Assembly (NCBI RefSeq): GCF_018861755.1
Contig: NZ_JAHLEF010000002.1
Coordinates: 299,657-363,656, forward strand
DNA: 64,000 bases
Origin: Clostridium sp. CF012
GTDB taxonomy: Bacteria; Bacillota; Clostridia; Clostridiales; Clostridiaceae
Reading direction: 5' to 3'
In this document: piece after piece, positions 62,185 to 64,000 of the stretch
Numbering within the stretch: position 1 is the stretch's first letter
How the letters are laid out: each line of letters starts with the position of its first letter
Program-made: the position numbers and the translations under genes
Notes under the pieces: generated by a model
Databases searched by the model: none
Seen by the model: the letters and a program-made list of their open reading frames with translations, nothing else
What the model was told of the DNA's origin: nothing

Positions 62185-63222
62185 TTATTTTTTCTCTTCA
62201 CTTATAATTTGAATATCTGATGGTTTGTCTAATTGTGGCAACGTCATCTTACCAGACCCTTTATGAAAATGATTATAGGTATCATCGTCATAGATTAATA
62301 ACTGAAATATTAAATCCTTGCCCTCTATTTTAAAATCCACTATTTGCTGCTTTTTATCTTTTCTCTGGTATAAGGTAGAAAGTTCAGTAGTATTAACATT
62401 TAAACTATACACCTCTGAACCATACTCTATTGTACCATATCCATAGCCAGCCACAATTATTAAATGCTCATTGTCCCACCATTCTATATTTCTTGGTGTG
62501 AATTGCCTTTGATTATTAGCAACTTCATACTTTACTATTTCATTGGTGCTTAAATTTTTAATATAAATTATGTGTATACCAAAATCTACCTCCCCTCCAA
62601 TGACTGTATCTATAGCCGCAGAGCTTTTCCCATCTGTAGAGTTTTTCCATTTAAGCTCATAACTTAGGATAGGCAATTTTGCTATTATGCTTTTTTGAAA
62701 TTGCAATGGTCCATTCTGTAGTGGAACACTTTTTTGGTTGGATTTTTCCATTGCTATGCTACTTTCAGGGCTATCCGCACCAACTTTTGCACTGCTATTA
62801 TAATTATCTTTTGCGCTTGAATCAGACATAGCTGTGGGGTTATTTGTGGCTGTTTTATAGTTCCCTCCTATAAAGCCCTTTAAAATCATTGGAATGAATA
62901 CTACCATAGCTATTACAGCTACTGAGTAAGATAAATATCTGTTTTTGTATTTTTTAAAATTATATAATACTTTATTTGAAGTCTTTTTACTATATCTATT
63001 TTTATCTATAGAATTAATTATGCTTGCCCTTGAGCTATTAAATTCTACACCACCTATTGATAAAACCATCTTAAAATCATTATCTATTTTAACCTCTTCC
63101 TCATATAGCCTTCTGCAGCTTTCGCATTCATCCATGTGTTTATCTAATGCAATTTTTAAATCACTTGAAATGTTTCCTACTACATAATCTTGTAATCCAT
63201 TTTTGAATATATTACAATTCAT
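62185..63222 (-). CDS. Anti-sigma factor, zinc-finger type, with outside domain
   Basis: 345 residues. The cytoplasmic N-terminus has the zf-HC2 motif (ALDKHMDECESCRRLYEEEV, HxxxCxxC), the usual sigma-binding part. One TM (YSVAVIAMVVFIPMILKGF) near residue 110 and an outside domain that looks beta-rich and propeller-like (IDTVIGGEVDFGIHIIYIK and WWDNEHLIIVAGYGYGT). The ATG shares one base with the sigma stop (TAATG). It likely holds the sigma factor until an envelope signal appears. Confidence 0.85.
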   Translation of the reverse strand: MNCNIFKNGLQDYVVGNISSDLKIALDKHMDECESCRRLYEEEVKIDNDFKMVLSIGGVEFNSSRASIINSIDKNRYSKKTSNKVLYNFKKYKNRYLSYSVAVIAMVVFIPMILKGFIGGNYKTATNNPTAMSDSSAKDNYNSSAKVGADSPESSIAMEKSNQKSVPLQNGPLQFQKSIIAKLPILSYELKWKNSTDGKSSAAIDTVIGGEVDFGIHIIYIKNLSTNEIVKYEVANNQRQFTPRNIEWWDNEHLIIVAGYGYGTIEYGSEVYSLNVNTTELSTLYQRKDKKQQIVDFKIEGKDLIFQLLIYDDDTYNHFHKGSGKMTLPQLDKPSDIQIISEEKK

Positions 63223-63779
63223 TATTTACACCCCTTTACCTTTTGAGATATAAAAGTTTTAAAATTTTCTCTGCTTCTATAGTATCTCCGTTTTACATTT
63301 GATTCTGTCATTTGCAAAATTTGCGATAAATCATAAAATGAAAGGTTTTGTGAATATCTTATAATTAGTATTTGCCTATCTATTTCATTTAAACTATTTA
63401 AATAAGCTTCTACATTTTCTTTAGTTTCCATGAATTCTGCCGACTGTTCTGGTGACATTTCTTTTGATGTAATGTTTGGTATATCCTCTATATTTGATTC
63501 ATATACCCTTTTATATTTTCGTATATAGTCAATAGATTTATTTTTAGAAATTTGCAGTAGCCAATTTAAAAACTTATGGGTTTTATCATAAAGATAAAGT
63601 TTATTGTAAATTGTAATGAAGACCTCTTGAGTTATATCCTCTGAAGCTTCTTTATCCTTTATCATGTTATAGATAAACCTTAAAACTATACCTTCATATT
63701 TGTTCACTAATATATTAAAACTATCAATATTTCCGTCTAATATGCTTTGGATTAATTTTGAATCTTCCCCCACTTGCAA
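63222..63779 (-). CDS. ECF-type RNA polymerase sigma factor
   Basis: 185-residue sigma-70 family ECF factor: region 2 with YEGIVLRFIYNMIKDKEASEDITQEVFI and NWLLQISKNKSIDYIRK, region 4 with LNEIDRQILIIRYSQNLSFYDLSQIL and VKRRYYRSRENFK. Coupled to the anti-sigma gene behind it. The good ribosome site GGAGG lies 6 bases before the ATG. It probably activates its own operon and envelope genes. Confidence 0.9.
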   Translation of the reverse strand: MQVGEDSKLIQSILDGNIDSFNILVNKYEGIVLRFIYNMIKDKEASEDITQEVFITIYNKLYLYDKTHKFLNWLLQISKNKSIDYIRKYKRVYESNIEDIPNITSKEMSPEQSAEFMETKENVEAYLNSLNEIDRQILIIRYSQNLSFYDLSQILQMTESNVKRRYYRSRENFKTFISQKVKGCK

Positions 63780-63842
63780 TTCCCTCCTTTGGATGGACTT
63801 TGTTTCTACCTTATATACGTTTCAAAAGATTAATAGTGACAA

Positions 63843-63885
63843 AGAAAAGTATATATTACTACAACTTCATTTCGCTTCGCTAAGG
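63843..63885. repeat. Palindromic repeat family PR1, copy 5 (end only)
   Basis: AGAAAAGTATATATTACTAC and ACTTCATTTCGCTTCGCTAA match the first 43 bp of copy 3 closely, then the match stops. It lies between the sigma gene and the transposase end. Confidence 0.7.
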
Positions 63886-63932
63886 AATTCGGATTGCTCC
63901 CTTTATTTACGACATTTTCTAACGAATACTAA

Positions 63933-64000
63933 CTAATTTATAGATTTCCTTATAAATTCATTTGGACTAATATAATTTAAGCTTCCATGTATTCTTTCTT
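63933..64000 (-). mobile_element. IS3-family transposase, C-terminal end (truncated by window)
   Basis: On the minus strand the last 22 codons read ERIHGSLNYISPNEFIRKSIN and stop at 63935-63933. This is the typical end of IS3-family OrfB (rve domain): R.H..L.Y.SP..F. The rest lies beyond 64000, so intactness is unknown. Confidence 0.75.

Overview
The window looks like a chromosomal segment of a low-GC anaerobic Firmicute, most likely Clostridium sensu stricto. Reasons: strong AT bias, AGGAGG-type ribosome sites with frequent TTG/GTG starts, a glmS ribozyme, a c-di-AMP riboswitch, a ferredoxin-type 2-oxoacid oxidoreductase next to phosphate butyryltransferase and butyrate kinases, and a thioredoxin reductase that lacks the NADPH-binding motifs. 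No rRNA or tRNA gene was seen. No species is claimed.

Layout. (1) 0-9 kb: a partial VanX-like dipeptidase, then fifteen small minus-strand genes for sanitation or modification enzymes: four NUDIX hydrolases, two histidine phosphatases, a HAD phosphatase, an HD phosphohydrolase, a metallo-beta-lactamase-fold hydrolase, a VOC protein, two GNAT acetyltransferases, a 2H phosphoesterase and a P-loop kinase. (2) 9-20 kb: accessory DNA with hypothetical genes, a DUF1016 nuclease, a duplicated NTF2-like protein behind a leader with two tiny ORFs, an orphan FtsX-like permease, and several broken genes (IS66 tnpB vestige, PAS fragment joined to a lipoprotein fragment, a gene with an in-frame TAG). (3) 20.8-25.3 kb: two phosphodiester glycosidase-type proteins, one fused to a BlaR1-like M56 protease and paired with a BlaI repressor whose operator lies inside its promoter. 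(4) 25.5-26.9 kb: an Rrf2 regulator and a methyltransferase sharing an upstream motif. (5) 28.0-34.8 kb: the most interesting region, a four-gene operon SIR2-MBL / SIR2 / HerA / KTSC flanked by diverged direct repeats of about 370 bp. It resembles SIR2-HerA anti-phage systems but has two extra parts. (6) 35-39 kb: glmS with its ribozyme, and glmM. (7) 39.7-45.2 kb: an ABC-2 exporter operon led by a DUF2089 regulator, beside a DUF4004 regulator and a bactofilin-like protein. (8) 46-53 kb: a Vor-type 2-oxoacid oxidoreductase, a P-loop NTPase, ptb and two buk genes. (9) 53-64 kb: an FAD protein, cdaR-cdaA, a wall hydrolase under a c-di-AMP riboswitch, a thioredoxin pair, a TPR protein, an ECF sigma/anti-sigma pair and the end of an IS3-type transposase.

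The core right half links envelope synthesis (GlmS, GlmM, CdaA, CdaR, wall hydrolase) with anaerobic branched-chain or butyrate energy metabolism. The left half is accessory. A palindromic repeat family of about 190 bp recurs between genes from 37 to 64 kb. All assignments are by motif recognition only; no database search was run.
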